From Cernens ardua (GTDB lineage Bacteria; Pseudomonadota; Gammaproteobacteria; Pseudomonadales; Halomonadaceae), in NCBI RefSeq assembly GCF_051251085.1, contig NZ_JBPCZH010000004.1:248001-312000 (forward strand): 64,000 bases of DNA. Reading direction: 5' to 3'. Below the pieces are notes generated by a model. The model saw nothing but the letters and a program-made list of their open reading frames with translations, was not told the origin of the DNA and made no database searches. The translations under genes were made by a program, and so were the position numbers. Shown one piece after another: positions 7,722 to 15,969 of the stretch (position 1 is the first letter of the stretch; each line of letters begins with the position of its first letter).

Positions 7722-8204
7722 ATGGTGTCGTACACATATATGAATTCCAACGTAGGGAAACTTCTGTTAGCCGCTGATGCTAATGGATTGCAGCTTGTAC
7801 AGTTTGAAAACACACGTTATCCGCAACAGGTGACCGACGCTTGGCAAGAAGATGCTCAGCATCCCGTGTTGAAAGAAGCCCGTTCCCAATTGGAAGCCTA
7901 CTTTGAAGGCGAGCGCAGGCATTTTGATTTGCCGCTTTCACTACAGGGAACAGCGTTTCAGAATCGCGTTTGGCAGGCGCTTCAGGAAATACCCTATGGC
8001 GATACCTTGAGTTATACCGAACTTGCCACTGCTATTGGCTCCCCTAAAGCCATTCGTGCGGTGGGGGCTGCCAATGGGCGTAACCGTATACCCATCATTA
8101 TCCCTTGCCACCGAGTCATTGGTAGTAATGGGCGACTCACTGGTTTTGCAGGGGGGCTGGAAACGAAGGCCTTATTGTTGTCACTGGAATGTTCGAGACA
8201 CTAG
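7722..8204 (+). CDS. ogt: Methylated-DNA-protein-cysteine methyltransferase
   Basis: This is a 160-residue suicide repair enzyme that transfers alkyl groups from O6-alkylguanine (and O4-alkylthymine) to its own cysteine. The active-site block IIIPCHRVIG is present with acceptor Cys129, preceded by the helix-turn-helix region with the arginine finger (AIRAVGAANGRN). It lacks an Ada-type regulatory domain and so is Ogt-like. Its stop is separated by one base from the next start at 8206, so the following acetyltransferase is probably co-translated. Confidence 0.93.
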   Translation: MVSYTYMNSNVGKLLLAADANGLQLVQFENTRYPQQVTDAWQEDAQHPVLKEARSQLEAYFEGERRHFDLPLSLQGTAFQNRVWQALQEIPYGDTLSYTELATAIGSPKAIRAVGAANGRNRIPIIIPCHRVIGSNGRLTGFAGGLETKALLLSLECSRH

Positions 8205-8205
8205 G

Positions 8206-8880
8206 ATGAAGCAACCGCTACCCGAGCAGATTGAAGCGCCCCGGCTAATGTTGCGGCAAATTACGCGTGCCGATGCACCATTTCTCTTTGAAGAAATGAA
8301 GTGCTCATATCATTACCTTGCTGCATGGGCCTCGTGGGTCAAACCTGATCTGACACTGGCTGATCAGGAAGCCTTTTGCCAACGGTCATATGACGATTTC
8401 CTTATGGGGATTGGTGCTACCTATGGGTTGTGGTGTACCGATGAGCTGTGGTGTACCGATACGGCTGAATCTGTATCCAGGCATACACAGTCCACACCGG
8501 ATGATACTAGAACATTTGTCGGTACCGTGGGGCTATCCTCAATTGATTGGGCTATCCCCAGCGCCTGTATCGGCTATTGGGGAGCAGAAGTGATACAAGG
8601 ACACGGTTTTATAAGTGAATCAGTAAGAGCAGTGATCCAGCATTATTTTGAAAAAATGAATTTTGAACGCCTTTGGCTGACCTGTGATGTATTGAATGAG
8701 GCAAGTCAGCGTGTTGCAGAGCGTTCGGGAATGCAGCGCGAGGCTCTGTATAGGCACACTCGACGTAATCCTCAGGGGGCATTGAGTGATATGTTCTGCT
8801 ATTCGATCATTCGTACGGATGTCACTGGGGAGCTATCGACAAGAAGGCAAGGATCAGGGGATACTCGTTCAGGCCAGTAA
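8206..8880 (+). CDS. RimJ/RimL-type GNAT acetyltransferase with internal insert
   Basis: The 224-residue protein is of the GNAT_3 type used on ribosomal protein N-termini and other amines. It shows RLMLRQI at the N-terminus, the GYWGAEVIQGHGFISESVRAV acetyl-CoA region split by a family-typical turn, and ASQRVAERSGMQREA. The start at 8206 is coupled to ogt. It is a tandem paralogue of the next gene, but between YGLW and FVGTVGL it carries about 22 extra residues that begin with a direct DNA repeat (14 bp at 8429-8442 and 8447-8460) giving LWCTDELWCTD. The C-terminus is also longer. Substrate unknown. Confidence 0.85.
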   Translation: MKQPLPEQIEAPRLMLRQITRADAPFLFEEMKCSYHYLAAWASWVKPDLTLADQEAFCQRSYDDFLMGIGATYGLWCTDELWCTDTAESVSRHTQSTPDDTRTFVGTVGLSSIDWAIPSACIGYWGAEVIQGHGFISESVRAVIQHYFEKMNFERLWLTCDVLNEASQRVAERSGMQREALYRHTRRNPQGALSDMFCYSIIRTDVTGELSTRRQGSGDTRSGQ

Positions 8881-8965
8881 TGGCAATGTTTTCTATTCCT
8901 TTATCAGGCCTTTCTATGCGCTATTGCGTCTTGACTGGTCAGTGACTGATGGAGCTTAAGCATTC

Positions 8966-9514
8966 ATGACCGATATTCCCCAGAGGTTGGAAACTTCCCG
9001 GTTGATTCTGCGTCAACTCGAACCTGATGATGCCGAACCGCTTCATGACGAACTCAAGCGCTCCTATGAGCATCTTGCCCCGTGGCTGGAGTGGCTAACG
9101 CCCAACATGACATTGGAAGAGCGCCAGGAATTTTGTGAATGCGCCTTCAATAATTTCCGCGAAGGTAATGGTGCCATCTATGGTTTATGGATCAGGGAGA
9201 CAGGCCGGCTTGCCGGCGTCATGAATGCGTCCAACCTCAATAAATCGGTACCCAGCGCAGAAGTAGGGTATTGGGGAGCAGTAGAAACAAAGGGGAAAGG
9301 GTACATTAGTGAGGCTGTTCGTGCGATCAGTCATCATCTGATTGATGTTTCTGGCTTCGAACGTGTCTGGCTGAGTTGTGATGCCAACAATGTGGCTAGC
9401 CAGCGTGTTGCAGAGCATTCGGGTATGCAACAGGAAGGTCGGCTCAGGAATGCACGCCGTGATCTCAAGGGTAATTTGAGCGATACCCTGATCTATTCCA
9501 TCATCAGGGATTAA
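8966..9514 (+). CDS. RimJ/RimL-type GNAT acetyltransferase
   Basis: The 182-residue GNAT_3 protein is clearly related along its whole length to the preceding gene (shared RLxLRQ, SYxxLAxW, YGLW, GYWGA, ISEAVRA, ASQRVAExSGMQ), indicating a local gene duplication. It lacks the insert found in its neighbour and keeps the normal family length. The ATG at 8966 has TGGAG 11 bases upstream. It probably acetylates N-termini or amine-bearing small molecules; no substrate can be assigned. A strong hairpin follows the stop. Confidence 0.87.
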   Translation: MTDIPQRLETSRLILRQLEPDDAEPLHDELKRSYEHLAPWLEWLTPNMTLEERQEFCECAFNNFREGNGAIYGLWIRETGRLAGVMNASNLNKSVPSAEVGYWGAVETKGKGYISEAVRAISHHLIDVSGFERVWLSCDANNVASQRVAEHSGMQQEGRLRNARRDLKGNLSDTLIYSIIRD

Positions 9515-9552
9515 AAAAACATCACCCTGTCAGTAGGACTGGCAGGGTGATG
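9511..9552. terminator. Bidirectional terminator between GNAT gene and adh
   Basis: A 14-bp stem (CATCACCCTGTCAG with CTGGCAGGGTGATG, one T-G pair, loop TAGGA) lies 5 bp after the GNAT stop. On the minus strand it is followed by a seven-base T tract, so it is the main terminator of the adh transcript; the plus-strand T tract is weaker. Confidence 0.75.
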
Positions 9553-9647
9553 TTGTCTGGGATTTTAACTGCCTTCTGCTATCCAAAACTGTCTGATACA
9601 GAATGATGAGTAGCCTGGGTGGGTGCGTTCCCGGCAGCTAACCTTGC

Positions 9648-10706
9648 TCAGGCGTCCGGGTAGGATTTCTTCATATCGATGACGAAGCGGTATTTCACAT
9701 CGCCCTTCTGCATACGCTCGAAGGCTTCATTGATCTGGTCAATCGTAATCACTTCGACATCACAGCCGATATTGTGTTCGGCACAGAACTCCAATAGCTC
9801 CTGAGTTTCGGCAATACCTCCAATCAGTGAACCTGCCACCACTCGGCGTTTCATCACAAGATTCATTGCATTGATGGTGGGTTCGATGGGTTCAATAAGG
9901 CCCACAAGAATGTGTACGCCATCAAACTTCAACAGGTTGAGGTAGGGGTTAATGTCGTGAGCGACCGGAATGGTATCGAGCAGATAGTCAAAATAGCCGG
10001 CATACGCTTCCATTTGTGAATCATCAGTAGAAACCACCACGTGGTGTACGCCATGGCGTTTGGCTTCCTCCACTTTGGATTCAGAACGGGTGAACAGGGT
10101 GACTTCGGCACCCAGTGCAATGGCCAGTTTGACGCCCATGTGTCCAAGGCCACCCATACCGATCACACCTACCTTGTGGCCGGCTTTTACGCCATGGTAT
10201 TTCAGCGGTGAATAGGTGGTGATACCGGCACACAGAATAGGGGCAGCTGTCGTGAAATCAAGCTTCTCGGGTACGCTTACAACAAAGTTTTCACTCACCA
10301 CTATCTGAGTCGAGTACCCCCCCTGAGTGGTTGTGCCATCCTGACGATCCGGACTGCCATACGTCATGGTAAAACCTTCGAGGCAGTATTGTTCCAGCCC
10401 TTGTTTACAGGCTTCACAGGTCTGGCAGGAATCTACCATACAGCCTACACCCACAATCTGGCCCGGTTTGAAGGCTTCCACTTTGTCGCCCACCGCGGTG
10501 ACGCGCCCAATAATTTCGTGTCCGGGCACAACAGGGAAGGTACTGAAGCCCCAGTCATCGCGTGCGAAGTGCAGGTCACTGTGGCAAACGCCGCAATACA
10601 AAATCTCGATAGCAACGTCGTCAGCGCGTGGGATACGACGGTCAAATGTGAATGGTTCAAGAGGCGTAGTAGAGGACAGTGCAGCATAGCTCTGTGTATT
10701 GGCCAT
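9648..10706 (-). CDS. Zinc-dependent alcohol dehydrogenase / aldehyde reductase (YahK-type)
   Basis: The 352-residue medium-chain dehydrogenase of the cinnamyl-alcohol subfamily most likely reduces aldehydes with NADPH. Catalytic zinc ligands appear in CGVCHSD and GHE, the structural zinc lobe in CQTCEACKQGLEQYC, and the Rossmann motif in GVIGMGGLGHMG. I chose the ATG at 10706 (MANTQSYAAL) because it matches the family length and follows an AGAGAG stretch; the upstream extension to 10811 would be atypical. It is divergent from an AraC-type regulator across a 447-bp gap with a repeat array, so AraC control of this gene is likely. Confidence 0.92.
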   Translation of the reverse strand: MANTQSYAALSSTTPLEPFTFDRRIPRADDVAIEILYCGVCHSDLHFARDDWGFSTFPVVPGHEIIGRVTAVGDKVEAFKPGQIVGVGCMVDSCQTCEACKQGLEQYCLEGFTMTYGSPDRQDGTTTQGGYSTQIVVSENFVVSVPEKLDFTTAAPILCAGITTYSPLKYHGVKAGHKVGVIGMGGLGHMGVKLAIALGAEVTLFTRSESKVEEAKRHGVHHVVVSTDDSQMEAYAGYFDYLLDTIPVAHDINPYLNLLKFDGVHILVGLIEPIEPTINAMNLVMKRRVVAGSLIGGIAETQELLEFCAEHNIGCDVEVITIDQINEAFERMQKGDVKYRFVIDMKKSYPDA

Positions 10707-11153
10707 AAATCTCTCTCTAATGATTTCAGAACATGGTTGATGGAGGGGTATTAATTGCTTTTTACTAAATAGATGAAGGGTGGATAAAGGCGCAGGTAGT
10801 AGGCTGAACATGGCGATATGACATTTCCGACCCCTTCGTTATTCATCTTTTACTAGTGTGATGGCTATAAAGGAATATAGCTAGCTCACTTCTGCTTTAT
10901 CCTTGCCTGATCCTATGGAAAATAGCATTTTTGCTAACGAATCAAGCGATATGCATGCATAATGTTATGATGTAACGAACAAGGAAGCATTCTGAACGCA
11001 TCTGTTTTGAATGCACCTGTTTTGAATTTAATTACTCTGAATAACACTGTTTTGAATGAAAGTATCAGGTCATTACATCCACTGCATCTGTGATGGCAGG
11101 TGATACATCTGTAGAAACATCCTGTTTATAGTGCCGTCCAGTGGAGAGTTGGA
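10707..11153. promoter_or_regulatory. adh-araC divergent control region
   Basis: This 447-bp AT-rich region contains the start signals of both genes. Its striking element is the 15-bp array at 10987-11061, listed separately. No coding sequence is apparent. Confidence 0.5.
10987..11061. repeat. Five-unit 15-bp degenerate tandem array
   Basis: Units start at 10987, 11002, 11017, 11032 and 11047, exactly 15 bp apart. Units 2, 3 and 5 share CTGTTTTGAAT; units 1 and 4 keep only TCTGAA and neighbouring bases. The array lies about 95-165 bp before araC. Stop codons cross the likely reading frames, so it is probably not coding. Regularly phased repeats would suit cooperative regulator binding. Confidence 0.75.
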
Positions 11154-12032
11154 ATGTCTATAGATCAGACGTCTTTAGGGGCGCTTGTCACTGAGCTGAG
11201 CGGTATGGTAACTCATGAGGGGCTGACCTCGACCCCTCTTGAGGGCGTTAATCTGATGGCAGCTTTCTCACACTATCCTCGTACCCCATTGATGTACGAA
11301 GTGGGGTTGATCATTGTGGCGCAAGGGGGAAAGATCGGGTATTTGGGAGAGCGGGAAATCCATTATGGGGCGGGCCATTATCTGGTACAGGCCATGCCGC
11401 TCCCTTTTGAATGTGAGACACGCGCGACGCCTGAAGAGCCTTTGCTCGGGTTATCCATTCGCTTGGATCGTTTGCATCTGGCTGAACTGGTTGCTCAATT
11501 ACCGGCTCAATCCTCCGTTATGCCACCCGACCCTATGGCGGCAGTGGCTTTAAATGAAGAGGTAACGGATGCCGCATTGAGGCTGGTGCGTTGTTTGAAG
11601 GATGCTGTTGCTTGTCGGGTATTGGGCGAGGGGCGTTTACGAGAACTCATCTTTGCAGTGTTAAAGGGGCCTCATGGCGATTCCCTGCGTCGCCTGATTG
11701 TTGACCGAAGCCATTATCTGCGTATTGCTGAGGCATTACAGTTTATGCAGGAACACTACACCCATGCATTGAGTGTTGAGCAAATAGCGCGTCAGGTGAA
11801 CATGAGCACGTCGCATTTTCATCACCATTTCAAGCGAATTACTCAGGCAGCCCCTCTTCAATACTTGAAGCAATTGAGGCTGCTTAAGGCCAGGGCTCTA
11901 TTGGCGGAAGGCTCTCTTCAAATAGGACAAGTGGCAAGTCGGGTGGGATATCGTTCAAGCTCGCAGTTTTCGCGCGAATATAAACAGTATTTTGATAAAA
12001 GCCCCATGCAGGATAGCCTGCACAGAGCATAG
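11154..12032 (+). CDS. AraC-family transcriptional regulator
   Basis: The 292-residue protein has an AraC N-terminal effector domain (about residues 15-180, with the cupin-like IHYGAGHYLVQAMPLPFECET) and two C-terminal helix-turn-helix motifs (about 190-285; LSVEQIARQVNMSTSHFHHHFK and the second motif IGQVASRVGYRSSSQFSREYK). This subtype often sits beside oxidoreductase genes and responds to small aromatic or aldehyde signals. It is divergent from the alcohol dehydrogenase, which makes that gene the obvious target, possibly through the 15-bp array. The effector is unknown. Confidence 0.92.
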   Translation: MSIDQTSLGALVTELSGMVTHEGLTSTPLEGVNLMAAFSHYPRTPLMYEVGLIIVAQGGKIGYLGEREIHYGAGHYLVQAMPLPFECETRATPEEPLLGLSIRLDRLHLAELVAQLPAQSSVMPPDPMAAVALNEEVTDAALRLVRCLKDAVACRVLGEGRLRELIFAVLKGPHGDSLRRLIVDRSHYLRIAEALQFMQEHYTHALSVEQIARQVNMSTSHFHHHFKRITQAAPLQYLKQLRLLKARALLAEGSLQIGQVASRVGYRSSSQFSREYKQYFDKSPMQDSLHRA

Positions 12033-12233
12033 CGTTAACACAGGGCTTAGCGTTAGCAATGTTGCCTTGAGCATACTGACGCCTACAAGGAGTTGTGTGC
12101 ATCGTATTGGTGTGTGTCAGCACTCAGTAGGCCATTACTGACATATGCAGATACTCAAATGGATAAGCACTGACCCACTCAGCTTGAACAGGCGCGCTTG
12201 CGCATGGCCTGTTCATGTCCAACAATGCGTGTA

Positions 12234-14003
12234 TCAGTTCTCGGTTTCAGTCTCGACTTTTTTGCCGCCGGGAGCCTTGCCCCAGTACTTCAGTTTGGAC
12301 GTTTGACCAATACCCGGATTGAAGCAATTGCAGGGGTCCAGTTTTTCATAGAAGTTGGCCAGATCCGGTTTTGCGTGGTACAAGTGTCCAACATTGTGTT
12401 CCGCCGGATATTCTGCACCCCGTTTGTCGAGCCCCTTCCACATATCGTGTTCGACATCCATGCAGTCGTTCCCTTTTTTCACCACGTAGTCCTGGTGCAT
12501 GACGTGGCAAAGGAAATGACCATAATAGAGTTTTTTCTCCAGCCGGTTGTCGATCTCGGGGGGAAGGTGTTCGAACCAGTCTTTATCATTTCGGCGCAAA
12601 GCAACATCCAGCGCGACAATGTCTTCAACTTCCTTGTGGTGAACCGTACGATAACGAATGGCTGCTCCTGCCGCAGCGAAACGCTGTAGAAATGCCTTGG
12701 TGCCCTCTTCATCAGTACACTCGAAGAAATCAGCCTGATTTTCTCCGTATTCTTTCAAGGCATCGGTCAGGAGTTCACGCGTGGATTCCAACTGGTCTGA
12801 TGGGATGCGCAGCAGTAGATAGTGCTCGAAACGGTCGCGGTATTCACGCATGCGTTTGGGCAAGTGGTCAGGAAAGAAGTGGAAAAGCCACTGACTGAGC
12901 CTGTCCGTTAATCCATGAATATTGAAGCGACCAAGAAATGCATCCATGGCGCCTTTCATCGCGAAGATTTTCGGTAGTCGATCCGTCCCCAGTTTCTCAA
13001 TCATGACGAAGGTATCTTTGCCATAGACGTCTGCGATATCGAAGGCCTCGCGGTGTAAATACTCTCCTGCAATGGGTAATTCCCGATCGGGTGAGAGGAA
13101 CTCGCGACGAATTTTACTCAAGGCCTCTGTACTGTTGGTACCAATATAGAAGACTTTTGAGGGGATGGCTTCGAAGGTATCAAGTCGGACAGCAAAGAGA
13201 CTCAGTTTCCCTGCATTACCCGAGGCTTCGTGAAGACGTTGGGGGTCTGCATTGAAGCGGGCAGGTGTATCAGCATCGATGTCACGGACATGTTCCTGAT
13301 AGTTTTGATCCGAAGCGGCACCTGCATCGTTGGAGATATCGGCTTGTGTGAAATCTCCCTTTTCAAGGCGAGTCAGGATTTCCTCCGGGTCATCGCCCAA
13401 TTCCACACCCAGGTGGTTAACCAGCTTGAGTTCACCATCCGCTGTACGCTGTGCATAGACAGCCAGCTCTGTATAGGCTGGGCCACGGCGTACTAATGCA
13501 CCTCCCGAGTTATTTGAAACACCGCCAAAAACGGAAGCCCCGATACAGGATGAACCAATAACGGAGTGAGGCTCGCGGTTCAGTGGGCGTAATTCTCTTT
13601 CGAGATGATACAGCGTGGCCCCCGGGAAACAGATCACCTGTTTACCATCATTGATTAGATGGATCTTGTCCATTCTACTAGTACTGAGAATGACGATATC
13701 GCGATCATAGTCGTCCCCGTCAGGAGTAGAGCCGCCTGTTAGCCCTGTGTTGGATGCCTGCATGAGAACGATAACATCAGCTTCTTCACAGGCTTTGAGG
13801 ATTTTCCACTGTTCAACGAGTGTGCCGGGTTGCACGACAGCCAGTGCTGGACCATCGCCAAAACGAAATCCTTTGCGGAAACGCTCAGTGCTGGAAGGCT
13901 CTGTCAGCGTATGTTTGCTGCCAACAATGCCTTTGAGACGTTCGATAAGGGATGTTTTTTCATCCTGTGTCAATTTCTTTGCGGGTTTGGGTTGTGCTGC
14001 CAT
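12234..14003 (-). CDS. dld: Quinone-dependent D-lactate dehydrogenase
   Basis: The 589-residue FAD flavoprotein is a peripheral membrane enzyme that oxidises D-lactate to pyruvate and passes electrons to quinone. The FAD-binding PCMH domain occupies about residues 40-230 (PGTLVEQWKILKACEEADV, ASNTGLTGGSTP, GSSCIGASVFGGVSNNSGGALVRRGPAYTE, split here by family convention), followed by the Dld membrane-binding and cap domains typical of E. coli Dld (571 aa). The ATG at 14003 has GGAGGGGGG upstream. It carries a short Lys/Glu-rich tail. It is monocistronic and divergent from the lipoprotein at 14399. Confidence 0.95.
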   Translation of the reverse strand: MAAQPKPAKKLTQDEKTSLIERLKGIVGSKHTLTEPSSTERFRKGFRFGDGPALAVVQPGTLVEQWKILKACEEADVIVLMQASNTGLTGGSTPDGDDYDRDIVILSTSRMDKIHLINDGKQVICFPGATLYHLERELRPLNREPHSVIGSSCIGASVFGGVSNNSGGALVRRGPAYTELAVYAQRTADGELKLVNHLGVELGDDPEEILTRLEKGDFTQADISNDAGAASDQNYQEHVRDIDADTPARFNADPQRLHEASGNAGKLSLFAVRLDTFEAIPSKVFYIGTNSTEALSKIRREFLSPDRELPIAGEYLHREAFDIADVYGKDTFVMIEKLGTDRLPKIFAMKGAMDAFLGRFNIHGLTDRLSQWLFHFFPDHLPKRMREYRDRFEHYLLLRIPSDQLESTRELLTDALKEYGENQADFFECTDEEGTKAFLQRFAAAGAAIRYRTVHHKEVEDIVALDVALRRNDKDWFEHLPPEIDNRLEKKLYYGHFLCHVMHQDYVVKKGNDCMDVEHDMWKGLDKRGAEYPAEHNVGHLYHAKPDLANFYEKLDPCNCFNPGIGQTSKLKYWGKAPGGKKVETETEN

Positions 14004-14398
14004 GAGTGTAGTCCCCCCCTCCATGTTAAAATTCTTCATCTACCACGTTACGCTCAAAGCGCTGAAGCTGGCGAGTCGATTATTGGGCTCGCCAGTCGAA
14101 ATCCATCAATAAATACATTTTAACATACCAATAATATATGGTTTTTAGTTTTTCAATACTAAAAAAATATCACTATCGACGTTTGCATGAACTTTCCTTA
14201 CCCTCTTAGTACTTTAATGAGTACCTGAATTAGTACCTGAAACATGGCAATACCCGAAATATGGGGTGTCGCAATACAATGACTTTAGCTCAGATTAAAT
14301 GATCACCTGATTTCATACGTTCTGTCGGAAGCGGTCATTGCTGAAACACCTCTCTGCCTATATCTCTCTGCTTATATATAGTGTCAAGGAAGTAAAAC
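14004..14398. promoter_or_regulatory. Divergent region dld / lipoprotein, with dyads and small duplications
   Basis: The 395-bp AT-rich gap holds a loose dyad ACCA-N8-TGGT at 14127-14142 and an adjacent one with arms TTTTTAGT and ACTAAAAA at 14142-14165, both near the dld promoter. GntR-type LldR/PdhR boxes have a different spacing, so no regulator is assigned. Short duplications occur at about 14220-14241 (GTACCTGAA twice) and 14351-14378 (CTCTCTGC twice). Confidence 0.35.
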
Positions 14399-15004
14399 AT
14401 GCGTTTTGGATGTCGATCGATAACTCTGCTGGCCCTAGCGACTACTCTGAGCGCTCTGTCTGGCTGCGCTGTTCTTAATTCACAGGGGGCTACCCAACAT
14501 GCACAGGGCGAGGGTGCGCATCGTCAGTCGGGCCTGAAGATCGGGAATGCCGCATTACCCGCCTTTGCCCAAACGTCAGGAAATACTGCTGACAGTTCCT
14601 CCGCCAGTGATCCCTATGCAGACGCCGGCTCACCAGAAGCGATCATCTATACTCGTGAACCGTATGTGGTTGTCAGACCCGGGGATACAGCCCATTGCCG
14701 TCGGTTGGTCGTCCCTGTCGGAAAAACGGTATCTGTGCGCCTGCCAGCCAATACGAAAAGCGGGCTTGCATGGCAATTGGATAATCGTCCCTCCGGTTTA
14801 GCATTGCTGACGGCGCCCAAGGCAGAACAACGCGATTCTTCTGATACAAAACTCATTGCAGGGTCGAAAACCGATGTTGTCTATGATTGGCGCTTCAAGG
14901 GGGAGTCCCGTGGGCATGGCGTGCTTCGTTTGTTGTATCACAACCCGAACGCACAGCAGGAAGCGGCAAAACGCACTTTCCAGTGTGGTATCACCGTCGA
15001 ATAG
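14399..15004 (+). CDS. Lipoprotein with possible chagasin-like fold
   Basis: The 201-residue product is a lipoprotein: a signal peptide ends in LSALSGC with acceptor Cys23. A Ser/Ala/Gly-rich linker (about 25-85) leads to a C-terminal domain. There the order of elements, VSVRLPANTKSGLAWQL, then DWRFKGESRGHGVLRLLYHN, then a final beta strand, resembles the I42 chagasin layout (NPTTGYxW, GxGxxxLxLxY), with weakened loop residues. I therefore suggest, without certainty, a diverged protease-inhibitor domain on the outer membrane. Two cysteines outside the lipobox (in AHCRR and FQCGI) could form a disulfide. AAGGAAG supports the start. Confidence 0.65.
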   Translation: MRFGCRSITLLALATTLSALSGCAVLNSQGATQHAQGEGAHRQSGLKIGNAALPAFAQTSGNTADSSSASDPYADAGSPEAIIYTREPYVVVRPGDTAHCRRLVVPVGKTVSVRLPANTKSGLAWQLDNRPSGLALLTAPKAEQRDSSDTKLIAGSKTDVVYDWRFKGESRGHGVLRLLYHNPNAQQEAAKRTFQCGITVE

Positions 15005-15020
15005 ATACTGGCTAAACAAT

Positions 15021-15044
15021 CCAGAGGACAGGCCAGAGGATAGG
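15021..15044. repeat. 12-bp tandem duplication
   Basis: CCAGAGGACAGG is followed directly by CCAGAGGATAGG (one mismatch) in the gap after the lipoprotein gene. No function visible. Confidence 0.75.
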
Positions 15045-15291
15045 ATAGGCTGCGGGTTCTCACTCTGTTTGAAGCGAGCGAATGGCCGTGCTGTCCTGTT
15101 TTGTCAGGAGGAGGGGAGTAGACGACGTATTAGAGCGGACAAGGCTTGTTAGGTCGCCATTACAAAGGTTACAAAACGCGACGATTTTACAATTTAAGTG
15201 ACTGGTAATGTGGTTACCTGCGGATTATCGTCTTTAGATGGCCTATTTACTTTAGAACAGGGCCCGACTAATGATGATAGAGGTAATGACC

Positions 15292-15474
15292 ATGAGTTTA
15301 GCTTATTGCGTAGTCCCCCACTATGACCAGGAAGAGCCGACCAGGGTAAGGGGTTGGTGTGTGGTAGAACGTTCCAGCCACGCGGATAGATCCCTGGGCT
15401 GCTATCCTTCTCAGGAAGAAGCCCAGGCTGTTTGTCAGCGTCTTTCCGGGCAGGTAGAAAACGAGGTCGCCTGA
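15292..15474 (+). CDS. Small cysteine-containing protein, 60 aa, unknown function
   Basis: A 60-residue ORF with AGAGGT about eight bases before the ATG. It contains WCVVERSSHADRSLGCYPS, then an amphipathic helix EEAQAVCQRLSGQ, and reads like a compact DUF2188-style small protein (beta strands then a helix that adds position-dependent residues). Cysteines are at 6, 23, 37 and 48. I do not recognise it with confidence. It converges on the operon that ends at 15501. Confidence 0.5.
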   Translation: MSLAYCVVPHYDQEEPTRVRGWCVVERSSHADRSLGCYPSQEEAQAVCQRLSGQVENEVA

Positions 15475-15500
15475 TCAGGTAAACCCGATAGGGTGAATAT

Positions 15501-15932
15501 TCATATTGTTTTTTCATCGCCAGAAGTGGGCCAGCGTTTTTCCACTTCTTCTGTATCGTATGCTTCCGCCAAGGCCAGTTTCAGTTCTTCCGTGAGCTGT
15601 GCCTGATTCAGCCTAATACTGCTATTTGTCTCATGCAGTTTGTCAAGTAACAGGGCAAGGCTTGTTTTAACGGCATTCACTGCAGCATCCACTTCTTCTT
15701 CGCTGGCTTCGTGATCAATGGGCTCGGCCCCCAATACCTCCTTGGCGGCCTCAACCACTTCGTCCCCATACTCTTCGCGTAACCATACGCCTACAGGATG
15801 TGTAAGCCCCTGTAGTTGCTCATACGAGAGGTTTGCCTTTGCATCCTCGAGTTGTGCAAAGACTTTACCAATGGTTAGTGCTGTAAATCCAACGGCCGAG
15901 ATCTGTGCCTGCGTGGGGATGGTAGTACTCAT
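15501..15932 (-). CDS. Conserved hypothetical protein in pepP-cobW operon
   Basis: The 143-residue acidic, mostly helical soluble protein has no recognised domain. The middle is Glu/Ala-rich (DHEASEEEVDAAVNAV) and there is a hydrophobic N-terminal third (QISAVGFTALTIGKVF) that could be a buried helix. The start at 15932 follows AAGGAAT. It lies 37 bp after the CobW-type GTPase and is probably its co-transcribed partner. No signal peptide and no metal-binding cluster are visible. Confidence 0.7.
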   Translation of the reverse strand: MSTTIPTQAQISAVGFTALTIGKVFAQLEDAKANLSYEQLQGLTHPVGVWLREEYGDEVVEAAKEVLGAEPIDHEASEEEVDAAVNAVKTSLALLLDKLHETNSSIRLNQAQLTEELKLALAEAYDTEEVEKRWPTSGDEKTI

Positions 15933-15969
15933 GTTTATTCCTTGGTCATGATCCTGTGACTGATCAGAG

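Noticed and set aside
10987..11061. CRISPR-like array
   Set aside because: Units are 15 bp, abutting and without unique spacers; no cas genes are present.
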